A stretch of 64,000 nucleotides of DNA, taken from contig CALUTL010000001.1 of NCBI GenBank assembly GCA_944323655.1, positions 278,320-342,319 of the forward strand, written 5' to 3'. This document shows positions 52,932 to 61,956 of the stretch, piece after piece. The notes below the pieces were generated by a model. It was not told the DNA's origin, searched no databases, and was given only the letters and a program-made list of their open reading frames with translations. A program made the position numbers and the translations under genes. Position 1 is the first letter of the stretch; every line of letters begins with the position of its first letter. Source of the DNA: Candidatus Gastranaerophilales bacterium (lineage in GTDB: Bacteria > Cyanobacteriota > Vampirovibrionia > Gastranaerophilales > Gastranaerophilaceae).

Positions 52932-53047
52932 ACTCTCCCTTTCATAATATTAAATTAATAAATTTATTATAAATGTATTAATTTAATTTTGTCAATACTT
53001 ATAAACGTATTTGTTGAAAATAATCTGCTGTATGCAATCATGAATTT

Positions 53048-53251
53048 ATGAGAATTATTACAGAGGTTAAAGAAATACTTTATCAAAAAGGTTTAAGCCT
53101 TAAATACGTAGCCGAAGAACTGTCCAAACGTTTGAATAAACCTTATTCTCTTGCGAATCTTTCAAATAAACTCAGAAATGAAACCATTACTTATCGAGAA
53201 ATGAAACTTATTGCAGAAATCATCAATTGCAGACTCGAGTTATCAAATTAA
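53048..53251 (+). CDS. Small HTH-like regulator
   Basis: 67 residues. Helical with a likely helix-turn-helix (LSLKYVAEELSKRLNKPYSL, then NLSNKLRNETITYREMKLIA), similar to small phage/LLM-type DNA-binding proteins. No good ribosome site precedes ATG 53048, so it may be leaderless. It is divergent from the second prepilin gene with 116 bp between, the same arrangement as the XRE gene beside the first prepilin. Confidence 0.65.
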   Translation: MRIITEVKEILYQKGLSLKYVAEELSKRLNKPYSLANLSNKLRNETITYREMKLIAEIINCRLELSN

Positions 53252-53282
53252 AAAATCGCCCTCCTTAAAAGGGCGATTTTCA
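53252..53282. terminator. Bidirectional intrinsic terminator
   Basis: AAAATCGCCCT pairs with AGGGCGATTTT around CCTTAAA. A-rich on one flank and T-rich on the other, it can end both the small HTH gene and the convergent rpsA transcript. Confidence 0.85.
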
Positions 53283-53304
53283 AATTTTATGATAAAATGT
53301 TTAT

Positions 53305-54381
53305 TTATTCAGCATCTTTGTTGATATCTTTTACGCTTAAAGCAATTCTGTGTTCTTGAGGTGTGAATTTTTTAATCAAAACTTCTACACTGTCACCAAC
53401 TTTGTATCTGTTGAACGGATTTACGTTTTCTTCCGCCATTTCTGATACCGGAAGAAGTGCTTCAACTCCAGGGAATATGTTAATAAATGCACCGAATCCT
53501 GTTACTTTATTAACTGTTCCTGTGATTACCTGACCTTCTTCAAATTGACCTTCAATTTGCTGCCACGGATCTTCACCCATTCTCTTCAATGAAAGTGAAA
53601 TTCTCTTTAATTCATTATCAATTTTGATAATCTTAACTTCGATTGTTTCACCTAATGAAATAACATCTGACGGATGTTTAATTCTTGACCAGGAAATTTC
53701 TGAAATCGGAAGAAGTCCGTCAATTCCGTTGATGTCTACAAATGCACCAAAATCTGCAATTCTTACAACTTCACCTTTTACAACCTGTCCTTCTTCAAGT
53801 GTTGAAAGAATGTTATCTACAACTTGGTCTCTTTGTTCTGCAACAGCTTGTCTTTGTGAAAGTATAAGTTTGTTTTTCTTCGGATCTGCTTCTAAAACTT
53901 TAACTTCGATTTTTGTATCAATTAAACCGTCAAAAGGTGTGCCGGTTCTTAATTGTGAAGACGGTATAAATCCTTTTAAATCTGCTACGTCTACTAAAAC
54001 ACCGCCTTTTACGATTGATACAACTTTTGCTAAAATTGTATCGCCTTGAATTTTAGCATCGTTTAACTGTGCCCATGCCTGCGCAAATGCTAAGCGTTTC
54101 AATGATAAAAGCATTCCTTCATCATCATTTTCTTCTTTTAATATATAAAATTCCTTAACATCCCCTACTGCAACTGTTTCCGCACCTTCTGCCGACGGAA
54201 TTTCTTTCTGCGGAAGAAATGCTTCTGTTTTCGCGCCTTTTACGCTTACCAGAAATCCTTCCTGTTCTTTCTTAATTACTGTGCCTTCTACAATGTCGGC
54301 TACCGTGTTGTTTGATGAAAATGATTCTTCTAATAATTTTTCGAATTCATCTAAGTTTGTTTTTTCTAATGTTGTTGTCAT
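53305..54381 (-). CDS. rpsA: Ribosomal protein bS1 (four S1 domains)
   Basis: 358 residues with four S1 RNA-binding domains, starting about residues 22 (VADIVEGTVIKKEQEGFLVS), 113 (GDTILAKVVSIVKGGVLVDV), 198 (GQVVKGEVVRIADFGAFVDI) and 284 (GQVITGTVNKVTGFGAFINI). The last two are the most typical. E. coli S1 has six; four is common in Firmicutes and three in Cyanobacteria. It follows ispH at about 50 bp on the same strand, an arrangement also known (even as a fusion) in Clostridia. Confidence 0.92.
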   Translation of the reverse strand: MTTTLEKTNLDEFEKLLEESFSSNNTVADIVEGTVIKKEQEGFLVSVKGAKTEAFLPQKEIPSAEGAETVAVGDVKEFYILKEENDDEGMLLSLKRLAFAQAWAQLNDAKIQGDTILAKVVSIVKGGVLVDVADLKGFIPSSQLRTGTPFDGLIDTKIEVKVLEADPKKNKLILSQRQAVAEQRDQVVDNILSTLEEGQVVKGEVVRIADFGAFVDINGIDGLLPISEISWSRIKHPSDVISLGETIEVKIIKIDNELKRISLSLKRMGEDPWQQIEGQFEEGQVITGTVNKVTGFGAFINIFPGVEALLPVSEMAEENVNPFNRYKVGDSVEVLIKKFTPQEHRIALSVKDINKDAE

Positions 54382-54431
54382 TTTGTATTTTTCCTTTCGT
54401 TTTTTAAGTTATTTATGTTTTATATCAAATA

Positions 54432-55298
54432 TTAAAAACTGTTTAAGCGTTTTATTACTTCATCTATTAGGTTTTGAGGAGTCGAAGCCCCTGCCGTTAC
54501 CGAAATATCGTCATTTTCATTTATTAAATCTTTAAAATTATCCAACTCATCCGCATTTTCAATGTGAATTGTTTTGGTTATATTTTTCAAAATTTCAGCC
54601 AAATGCGTTGTGTTCGCACTCTTTTTAGAACCGACAACCACCATTAATCCGCTGGTTTGAGCCAATTCCTTTGCTTCATTTTGCCTCATTGAAGTGCTTG
54701 GGCATATCGTATTTGCTATATGAATCTCTTTTGCTATTGTTGTTAAATAATCAACTATTGAATTTAATGTCGAAATCATTTGCGTTGTCTGAACGACAAC
54801 TCCCACACGTTTGTGAGATTTAATTACATTTTCATACCCCTCAAGCTGTGCAACATTTGCGGCTACCGCTATTTTATCCGTCCATAAAAGCGCATTTGCC
54901 TTAATTGCTACAACTTCAGGATGCTCTGCTTTACCGACTATTACGACAAAATAATCTTCTTTCGCTAATTCTACCGCCTTTTGCTGAACTTTCTTCACAT
55001 CAGGACAAGTCAAATCTACCGGAGTGAAACCTGCCTGTTTAATCTTTTCAATAACCTCAGGACTTTCTCCGTGACTGCGGATTACACAAATCCCTTCCCC
55101 TTTTTCAGGAAGTTCATAAAGTGTCCTTATACCAATCTCCTCCAGCGACTTTATTACATTTGCATTATGTATAAGCTCGCCCAATACAAACACTTCTTTA
55201 TCGGGGTTTTCGGATTTTAACTTCTGAACGGATTCCACTGCACGCTTGACTCCGTAGCAAAAACCCGCATATTTGGCTAATTTGACTTTCTTCGGCAA
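54432..55298 (-). CDS. ispH: 4-hydroxy-3-methylbut-2-enyl diphosphate reductase IspH
   Basis: 288 residues. The start is TTG at 55298 (no in-frame ATG upstream; KVKLAKYAGFCYGV must be included). The three cluster cysteines are in GFCYGVKRAV, DLTCPDVKKVQ and NTICPSTSMRQ. It catalyses the last step of the non-mevalonate pathway, giving IPP and DMAPP, substrates for the prenyl synthase at 19.3 kb. The weak ribosome site and TTG suggest low translation. Confidence 0.94.
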   Translation of the reverse strand: MPKKVKLAKYAGFCYGVKRAVESVQKLKSENPDKEVFVLGELIHNANVIKSLEEIGIRTLYELPEKGEGICVIRSHGESPEVIEKIKQAGFTPVDLTCPDVKKVQQKAVELAKEDYFVVIVGKAEHPEVVAIKANALLWTDKIAVAANVAQLEGYENVIKSHKRVGVVVQTTQMISTLNSIVDYLTTIAKEIHIANTICPSTSMRQNEAKELAQTSGLMVVVGSKKSANTTHLAEILKNITKTIHIENADELDNFKDLINENDDISVTAGASTPQNLIDEVIKRLNSF

Positions 55299-55395
55299 TT
55301 TAAAATTGTCTTCTTTCTTTTAGACTTGCAGTAAATCTTACCGCTGTAATTGTATTAAATTACAAAAATATCAAATTGGCAAGTGCTTTTTTAAT

Positions 55396-55434
55396 AAGAA
55401 ACGTCAATTACATTTACTGTAATGACGCTTCTTT
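55396..55434. terminator. Terminator-like long hairpin
   Basis: AAGAAACGTCAATTACA pairs with TGTAATGACGCTTCTT with two mismatches around TTTAC; T residues follow on the plus strand. It is placed 25 bp after the stop of the minus-strand 55461-58100 gene. Confidence 0.6.
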
Positions 55435-55460
55435 TTAACTACAAACTTTGTACCTGTAAT

Positions 55461-58100
55461 TTATGAATTTAAGTATAATGTCGAATCTTGCTCTAGCAAT
55501 TTCTTTCTTGTTTTAGAATCAATCGGTGCAGTAAATGCCATCTTCATATCCTGAGGCACATCTTTCTTTTCCTTTGTTTCATCAAGTTCATCTTTGCTGA
55601 AGTATTGAGCAAATCCCGAATCTTCTTTAAGTGCCGCTAATTGATCCTTAACTTTGAATGTCGTAGAGCGTTTCATTACTGTAATAATTTTATTCACTGC
55701 ATCTACAGGAAGTCCCGCTGAGAGCATTGTTTCGCCCATACCGCTTTCGATTACGTTTGTAAGCATTGATGTTCTTGCTATTAACGTATAAATTAAACGC
55801 TTATTGGCTAATCCTGAAAGCTCTGCAAACTTCATCAACATTTCTATTTTCTTTGCAGGAGGTGCACTTTCAAATAATTTTACAAAATATTCACGTCTCT
55901 GCGCCGGAGAAAGCTGACGAATTTCTTTTGCTGTAAGAGTTCCTGAACCTATTACAGAATTAATTTCTGCATCTGTTGCATTACTTAGAGCAACTTCTGC
56001 CGCAAATCTTACAATCTCATTCTGCTGTACATTTGGCGAAGACATCTTATTTATAACTACTGCTGCTGCCTGAATTGCTTTTGTGTTACCAGATTCGTAA
56101 ACTACATCCATCGCCTTGGATTGAACCGTTGGATCATAATTACAAATGTTTGCTGCCGTATGCTCCTGAACTTCACTATATTTTGAAGTCATCATTGTCG
56201 TGTGAGCTGCAAGCTGATTGTCCTTATGTAAATCCTTAATCTGGTCTGATAAAATGTTTAACTGTTCTACAGCTTCGTCTTTATTCGTGTATAATTTTTC
56301 AATATTTTCCTTTAAATAATTGAATGCTTCTGTCTGGTTTTCTTTTGACATTCTTGTAATAGCACCGGATTCATTTAAGGCTTCTGTTGCCAGCTTAGAA
56401 TCTTTTGTCAAAAGTATCATACCTTCAACTTGATAATCATCATTCAATTCATCAGCTCTTGCGGCTGTCTCTGCTACTACAATTTCTGATGAATTCTTTT
56501 TAATTTGCTTAATCATTGCACTTTGATGTTCTGTTTTTTCTGCATTCAAAGCGCGTTCCTTAACTTGCCTTTGAACATCCAATGATTCATCACCGGAATA
56601 ATCCTCGGCTAATACAACCATTTGTGAGTCCGTTGCATTTTCGGAGGTCTGTATTTTTAATTGTTCTGCACGCTCTTTATTCGTTTGTTTGATTTCATTT
56701 TGTGCTTCGACCATAGCATTTAAAGATTCTTTATCATCGCCGTATTTATCTACGTTTGCAGCGTTTACTTCCGGCATTACACCTTTAGTTTGTCTTGCCA
56801 TATGAGCTCGTATCTCTTTAAAGCCTGATACCATATCCAAAACTTTGCTTACAATTTCCAAATTCGCAGGATCATTACACAATTCATCCATCATTTTGCC
56901 CATGAAGTCTGCTTTTTCTTGCGGACTCATGTCTTTTGTGGCATGACGTGAATACATTCTTAATATTTTTAACTTTTCTTCCGGCGTTTGAGCTGCTTTG
57001 TATAACTCGCCGAATTTTGAATCGTTTAAACCCTCTAAAATTCCATGGTTCGGCTGCTTTGAAGGATCTTTTGCTCTTTCCTCCATTATTTTCAGAACGC
57101 CTCTATTCCTCTTTACTGTGGCTTCCAAACGTTCCTTAATTGCAGTTTCTTTCGGAGTTAACTTGTCACCTTTACTATTTAAATATTCTAATTCAACCTG
57201 CTCTTTTGTCTTTCCAAGCTCTTTTAATTTTTGACTCATTTCTTCAGGAGACAAAATATCTATTACTTCTCCTGATTCATCTAATGCATGAGCAATAGCA
57301 GTAGAAGTAAAGGTTTGCTTTTCTATATACTTGTTTTGCGCTTCGGATCTGTCAGCTTCATCCAAATTGAATATATAATTGTGTATTAGGGATTTATAAC
57401 TTTCATCACCATCTGTCAGTTCTTTGAAAAAGGTCCTAAAATCCATATTATTTTCATTAGCAGCTTGCAATACGGTCATTAGGCCTTCATAGCTTTTGCC
57501 TTTGATATCCAGATCATGTAATTTCGGAAATACACTCATCCATTTTTTCAAATTTTCAGCTGACTCTTTTACCAATGCCTGCTGTTCTTCAGGACTCAAT
57601 GCATTCCATTCTTCGATACTTTTTGGATTATTAGAATCTCCGTATATAAACTTGTTCTTTGCTAATTCTAACGCTAAGATATTCTCTTTTTCTTCTTTTG
57701 AAAGATTTGCAAAATCTTTATGATTAAAAGCTTTATTTTCTGCAACTTCTTCTGTTTGCGAAGTTGTTGCAGAGCTTCCTGCGTTTGAAACATTTTCCGA
57801 ACTTGCATTTGTACTAGCTTGCTTTTTTGATGTTGATGATGTTTCTTGCACATTTTCAGTTACAAATTTTGAATTTACAATTTCTAACTGTTTTTCTATA
57901 GTATAAGTTTCAAAGCCCGGATATAGTTTGCACAAACGTTCAAACTGTTCTTTTGTCACACACAGCTTTTTATATAATTCTTCATTTTTTTGGGTTTGTC
58001 CGACCGGAACGTTTCCTGATGAACTCGCAGTACCGGTTGGTGTACTGCCTTTAAATGTGGTTTCCGTCGTTAAACCAGATTTATTTACTTGAATTTCCAT
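55461..58100 (-). CDS. Large helical protein of unknown function
   Basis: 879 residues, no signal peptide or transmembrane helix. The first about 130 residues are Ser/Thr/Asn-rich and probably disordered, carrying near the start TTFKGSTPTG. Residues about 130-560 are charged and helical (EEWNALSPEEQQALVKESAE). Residues about 560-850 contain many short helical repeats, some HEAT-like (NICNYDPTVQSKAMDVVYES, AVEVALSNATDAEI-type spacing). I do not recognise a family. A palindrome cluster lies just upstream, and the next upstream gene (58233-58910) is on the same strand. Confidence 0.6.
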   Translation of the reverse strand: MEIQVNKSGLTTETTFKGSTPTGTASSSGNVPVGQTQKNEELYKKLCVTKEQFERLCKLYPGFETYTIEKQLEIVNSKFVTENVQETSSTSKKQASTNASSENVSNAGSSATTSQTEEVAENKAFNHKDFANLSKEEKENILALELAKNKFIYGDSNNPKSIEEWNALSPEEQQALVKESAENLKKWMSVFPKLHDLDIKGKSYEGLMTVLQAANENNMDFRTFFKELTDGDESYKSLIHNYIFNLDEADRSEAQNKYIEKQTFTSTAIAHALDESGEVIDILSPEEMSQKLKELGKTKEQVELEYLNSKGDKLTPKETAIKERLEATVKRNRGVLKIMEERAKDPSKQPNHGILEGLNDSKFGELYKAAQTPEEKLKILRMYSRHATKDMSPQEKADFMGKMMDELCNDPANLEIVSKVLDMVSGFKEIRAHMARQTKGVMPEVNAANVDKYGDDKESLNAMVEAQNEIKQTNKERAEQLKIQTSENATDSQMVVLAEDYSGDESLDVQRQVKERALNAEKTEHQSAMIKQIKKNSSEIVVAETAARADELNDDYQVEGMILLTKDSKLATEALNESGAITRMSKENQTEAFNYLKENIEKLYTNKDEAVEQLNILSDQIKDLHKDNQLAAHTTMMTSKYSEVQEHTAANICNYDPTVQSKAMDVVYESGNTKAIQAAAVVINKMSSPNVQQNEIVRFAAEVALSNATDAEINSVIGSGTLTAKEIRQLSPAQRREYFVKLFESAPPAKKIEMLMKFAELSGLANKRLIYTLIARTSMLTNVIESGMGETMLSAGLPVDAVNKIITVMKRSTTFKVKDQLAALKEDSGFAQYFSKDELDETKEKKDVPQDMKMAFTAPIDSKTRKKLLEQDSTLYLNS

Positions 58101-58129
58101 GATACTCTCGTGGTTTGTAACACCTTATA

Positions 58130-58181
58130 CATGTAAAAACATGATGAATCGTGAAATTTCACCATGTATTACATGTTTTTA
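58130..58181. promoter_or_regulatory. Nested palindromes upstream of the 879-residue gene
   Basis: TGTAAAAACATG (58130-58141) and CATGTTTTTACA (58170-58181) are perfect 12-bp inverted repeats. Between them is GTGAAATTTCAC (58149-58160), itself a perfect 12-bp palindrome. The block lies 30-80 bp before the start codon and could be a regulatory site. Confidence 0.45.
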
Positions 58182-58232
58182 CAAATATTTACATTTTATA
58201 TATAAAATGCATAATATCCTGTTTTTATTTTA

Positions 58233-58910
58233 TTATTTAATTCCTATAAGCCCTTCAAGGTCATTGCCGGAACCCTTGGTTTTTACTTCCTGGTATTCGA
58301 CATCTATCCCATCTCCAAATGCGTTTACTATAAAATCAAAAAACCCTTTGTCGATTTGTGTTGTTGAACCTAATTTTGATAACTTTTCCTTACCATTCTT
58401 AGTTTCTGAAATTTCCTGACCGCCTTTGATATAATATATTGTCGTTTCGTATTCGTTTTTAGCAGACATTATTCTCTTTACAAGAAGACCGTCTGTCATA
58501 TCAACTTTTATTATACGGCCTGCTGAAGGCTGTGTTTTTATCAATAAAGCCTTTTCTGCTGTATTCAAATTGTCATCGGTACTATACAAGCAAATAAAAC
58601 CACCGCCAAATTTCTTTATATTTTTCGGAATATCCACTGTTGCAACTAAAGTTTGTTTAGATTGCTGATCTACTACCAATTCACTGTCTATCGAATTTAT
58701 ATCTATTTCCATATTACCGGATGCACTTGAACTCATTGGACTCATAGCCAAAATTGCCGCTGCTAAAGGTACTGCCAATCTTTTTACTGAATCCATATAT
58801 TCACTGCTTGTGTTATTATAATTTTCATTTCTTGAATTTTTTCTGCCACTAAAATTTACCCCTGTATAACTCCTTGCTGGTGCTACCGATGTAACTGCAC
58901 TAATCATCAT
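58233..58910 (-). CDS. Unknown protein with N-terminal VNFSG motif
   Basis: 225 residues. The N-terminus ISAVTSVAPARSYTGVNFSG contains an F-x-G motif similar in place to YISFGE of the gene at 33228. A hydrophobic Ala/Met/Ser-rich segment (about 46-66, LAVPLAAAILAMSPMSSSAS) is a possible signal or membrane anchor placed unusually far from the start. The remainder is a beta-rich domain with ICLYSTDDNLNTAEKALLIK. No family recognised. Confidence 0.55.
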   Translation of the reverse strand: MMISAVTSVAPARSYTGVNFSGRKNSRNENYNNTSSEYMDSVKRLAVPLAAAILAMSPMSSSASGNMEIDINSIDSELVVDQQSKQTLVATVDIPKNIKKFGGGFICLYSTDDNLNTAEKALLIKTQPSAGRIIKVDMTDGLLVKRIMSAKNEYETTIYYIKGGQEISETKNGKEKLSKLGSTTQIDKGFFDFIVNAFGDGIDVEYQEVKTKGSGNDLEGLIGIK

Positions 58911-59169
58911 AGTTCTTACTCCATTTTCTTTTTTTATTAACCCTTCACATATAATTATTTGTATGCTTCAAAACAGCAAAAAAATATTTTTTGCTAATTA
59001 ATATTCTCCATCTTATTCATTAATTCCCCGTTTTTTGCATTATAATATGTTTTCAAGAGTTTGTAAAATTATATATACTCATTTAATATTTCTTAACACT
59101 TGCGCCTGTAGTATTTTTGTAGTAACTTTCATGGTGTATAAAAAGTTTTTTAAAAGAAGGAGAACTCAA

Positions 59170-60129
59170 ATGAGTGAAAGAAAATTAGTTGGAACAGGCG
59201 AAATGTTTAAAAAAGCATTAGCCGGCGGTTATGCAATCGGTGCATACAATGTTAACAACATGGAAATTCTTCAGGGTATCGCTGAAGCTGCTGAAGAAAC
59301 TCAATCACCTATTATTTTACAAGTTTCAGCAGGTGCAAGAAAATATGCTAATCAAACATACTTAATCAAGCTTGTTGAAGCAGCTCTTGCAACTACTACA
59401 GTTCCGATAGCTTTACACCTTGACCACGGTGCAGATTTCGAAATTTGCAAAGCTTGTATTGACGGCGGTTTCTCATCAGTTATGATCGACGGTTCAAGAT
59501 TCCCGCTTGAAGAAAACATCAAATTGACTAAACAAGTTGTTGATTACGCTCATCCGCGCGGTGTTTCAGTTGAAGCTGAATTAGGTAAATTAGCCGGTGT
59601 TGAAGATGATGTTAAAGTTCACGCTAAAGATTCTACTTATACTGATCCTGCTGAAGCTGCAAGATTCGTTAAAGAAACAGGCTGCGATTCTTTGGCTGTA
59701 GCTATCGGTACTTCTCACGGCGCTTACAAGTTCAAAGGCGAAGCTAAACTTGACTTTGAAAGACTTGCTGAAATTAAAAAAGCTGTTAACGAAGCTGTTG
59801 GATATGATTATCCGTTAGTTCTTCACGGTTCATCATCAGTTCCGGCTGAATTCGTTGCTAAATGTAATAAATATGGCGGCAACTTGCCGGATGCACAAGG
59901 CGTTCCTGAAGATATGCTTAACTACGCTTCTAAACACGGCGTTGCAAAAATTAACATCGATACTGATTTAAGACTTGCAATGACTTCTACAATCAGAGAA
60001 TTCTTTATTGAACATCCTGAAAAATTCGACCCGCGTGAATATATGGGACCGGGAAGAACTGCCGTTAAAGAAATGGTTATTCACAAAATGAGAGATGTTC
60101 TCGGAACTGCTGGACACGCTAAAGACTAA
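59170..60129 (+). CDS. fba: Class II fructose-bisphosphate aldolase
   Basis: 319 residues from ATG 59170, fixed by AGAAGGAGAA 9 bases upstream; the frame runs 45 codons further back without features. Zinc and catalytic motifs are LHLDHGADFE, SVEAELGKLAGVED, GTSHGAYKF and LHGSSSVPAEF. It splits fructose-1,6-bisphosphate in glycolysis. A leader of over 100 bases with a TATAAT at 59041 precedes it. Cyanobacteria also use class II aldolases. Confidence 0.95.
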   Translation: MSERKLVGTGEMFKKALAGGYAIGAYNVNNMEILQGIAEAAEETQSPIILQVSAGARKYANQTYLIKLVEAALATTTVPIALHLDHGADFEICKACIDGGFSSVMIDGSRFPLEENIKLTKQVVDYAHPRGVSVEAELGKLAGVEDDVKVHAKDSTYTDPAEAARFVKETGCDSLAVAIGTSHGAYKFKGEAKLDFERLAEIKKAVNEAVGYDYPLVLHGSSSVPAEFVAKCNKYGGNLPDAQGVPEDMLNYASKHGVAKINIDTDLRLAMTSTIREFFIEHPEKFDPREYMGPGRTAVKEMVIHKMRDVLGTAGHAKD

Positions 60130-60160
60130 TTGAGTTTTAATTAGTTTTTATAATTATTCG

Positions 60161-60191
60161 AAAATCCCGCCTTTTTAGGGCGGGATTTTTT
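60161..60191 (+). terminator. fba terminator
   Basis: AAAATCCCGCC pairs with GGCGGGATTTT (one unpaired G) around TTTTTAG, followed by TT. Confidence 0.9.
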
Positions 60192-60241
60192 GTTGCTTAA
60201 ATCTTTTTTATCTTACTTCTTAAATCCTCAAAAAATAAAAA

Positions 60242-60269
60242 GTGACTGTCAATTTTTCAATCCAGTCAC
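60242..60269 (-). terminator. Minus-strand terminator-like hairpin downstream of ftsZ
   Basis: GTGACTG (60242-60248) pairs with CAGTCAC (60263-60269). On the minus strand it is followed by TTTTTATTTTTTG. Confidence 0.6.
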
Positions 60270-60346
60270 CATACTTCCAACTTATATTGTGATTATAATA
60301 AATGTATCAAATAACTTGCAAATTGCAAATAACAAAGTTTAACAAA

Positions 60347-60378
60347 AATAGCCGAATAAATAACTTTATCCGGCTATT
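60347..60378 (-). terminator. ftsZ terminator
   Basis: AAATAGCCGAATAAA pairs with TTTATCCGGCTATTT with one bulge; on the minus strand TTTTTG follows. It lies 6 bp past the ftsZ stop codon. Confidence 0.8.
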
Positions 60379-60384
60379 TAAATT

Positions 60385-61563
60385 TTACTTTTTCAAGAAG
60401 TCAGGAATTTCAATGTTTGTAAATCCTGAACCCATTTGAGGCATTGAGCTTCTTCTTGGTTGTGCAGGAGATGCACTGTTATTGAAAGCTCCTGAGAAGA
60501 AATCAGATGCACTAAGCTGTTTAACATCTTTTTTCGGAGCTTCAACAGGCTGATTTTTAAGTTCAAAACCTGTTGCAATAACTGTAACCTGAACTTCGCC
60601 CTGAATATTTTCATTAATAGCGGTACCGATGATAACAGTAGCATCATCAAGAACGGCATCATGAATAATATTAGCAGCATCCGTAACTTCATGAAGAGTC
60701 ATATCTGGGCCGCCGGTGATGTTAACAATAACACCTGATGCACCGTTAATTGAAGTTTCAAGAAGTTGTGAATTAATAGCAATTTCAGCAGCCTTGATAG
60801 CACGACCTTCACCTTGACCGCGACCAATACCCATAAGAGCTGAGCCTGAAGCCTGCATAACATTCTTAACATCTGCAAAGTCAACATTGATAGTTCCGGG
60901 AACTGTAATAATATCAGAAATACCCTGAACACCACGAAGAAGGACTTCATCAACGATTATGAACGATTCATTCAGAGAAACCTGTCTGTCAACAACCTGA
61001 AGCAATTTATCGTTTGGAATAACAATAACTGCGTCAACAGCTTCTCTCAATTTTTCAAGTCCTTGAACAGCTTGATTTTGGCGTTTACGACCTTCCCAAG
61101 AGAACGGTTTTGTAACAACTGCAATAGTCAAAATACCAAGTTCTTTTGCAATCTTGGCAACAACAGGAGCCGCACCAGTACCCGTTCCGCCGCCCATACC
61201 CGCAGTTATAAACACCATATCTGCGCCGTCAAGTGCGTTAGTAATTTCTTGTTGTGCTTCTTCAGCAGCTCTTTCACCTACTGACGGATCACCACCGGCA
61301 CCTAGTCCAGATGTTGATTTAGCACCAAGTTGAATCTTATTAGGAGTTTGAGCAAACTCTAACACCTGTAAATCTGTATTCATTAGCCAGAACTCAACAC
61401 CCGAGAGTCCCGCTTTAATCATTCTGTTAACAGCATTACCGCCGCCGCCGCCGACACCTACAACTTTAATTTTTGTTGGGTTTACAGCAGAACGAGGCGA
61501 CTGAGCCTGATTGTTTGTTGGATCTTCTTTCTTTGCGAAGATATCTGATACGTAATTTTCCAC
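60385..61563 (-). CDS. ftsZ: Cell division protein FtsZ
   Basis: 392 residues. GTP-binding motifs are [16 protein letters not shown], the tubulin signature [13 protein letters not shown], and [10 protein letters not shown]; the synergy loop and T7 loop region [20 protein letters not shown] are present. A variable linker is followed by the conserved tail [11 protein letters not shown] that binds FtsA/SepF-type partners. It forms the division ring. It stands alone, not in a dcw cluster; no ftsA or ftsQ is next to it. Confidence 0.96.
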   Translation of the reverse strand: MENYVSDIFAKKEDPTNNQAQSPRSAVNPTKIKVVGVGGGGGNAVNRMIKAGLSGVEFWLMNTDLQVLEFAQTPNKIQLGAKSTSGLGAGGDPSVGERAAEEAQQEITNALDGADMVFITAGMGGGTGTGAAPVVAKIAKELGILTIAVVTKPFSWEGRKRQNQAVQGLEKLREAVDAVIVIPNDKLLQVVDRQVSLNESFIIVDEVLLRGVQGISDIITVPGTINVDFADVKNVMQASGSALMGIGRGQGEGRAIKAAEIAINSQLLETSINGASGVIVNITGGPDMTLHEVTDAANIIHDAVLDDATVIIGTAINENIQGEVQVTVIATGFELKNQPVEAPKKDVKQLSASDFFSGAFNNSASPAQPRRSSMPQMGSGFTNIEIPDFLKK

Positions 61564-61835
61564 TTTGTTACCTCTTTTATAGTTAAATATAATTACATAA
61601 TTCCGGTTTCATTAGCCCGATTAGATATTCCGGACTCCCCAATTATATAATAACATAGTATTTTAAATAGGAAAAAAGTACAAGAATTTTAGGCGAATTA
61701 TGAACAAAAGTTAATAAATTTTTTCATTTAAAAACACGATACAACAACCTCTGCACAAAGCACACAAAAAATAACCTGAATTAAAATAAAGTATGATTAA
61801 GATTTATTAATAAAGGATAAAAGAAGACAAGGGAA

Positions 61836-61930
61836 AGGCGCCCTATGTAATTACTAAAGATTTGGGCGCCTATATTGAGCAAAAAGCTTTGTTATTATTT
61901 TGCATTGGGGTGCGGCGAAAACGCCGCACC
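61836..61930. repeat. Two strong palindromes in the ftsZ upstream gap (61564-61956)
   Basis: AGGCGCCC (61836-61843) with GGGCGCCT (61864-61871), and GGTGCGGCG (61909-61917) with CGCCGCACC (61922-61930) around AAAA. The second resembles in form the GGTGCGTC/GACGCACC palindromes bounding the unit A repeats. No gene is supported in this gap. Confidence 0.5.
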
Positions 61931-61956
61931 TTAACCAATTATATTTTTATTGCTTA

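Noticed and set aside
59035..59169. 45-residue N-terminal extension of the aldolase
   Set aside because: The extension is non-homologous to aldolases, and a strong ribosome site marks ATG 59170.
60393..60953. Two Leu/Met-rich minus-strand ORFs
   Set aside because: They are out-of-frame shadows of ftsZ with abnormal composition.
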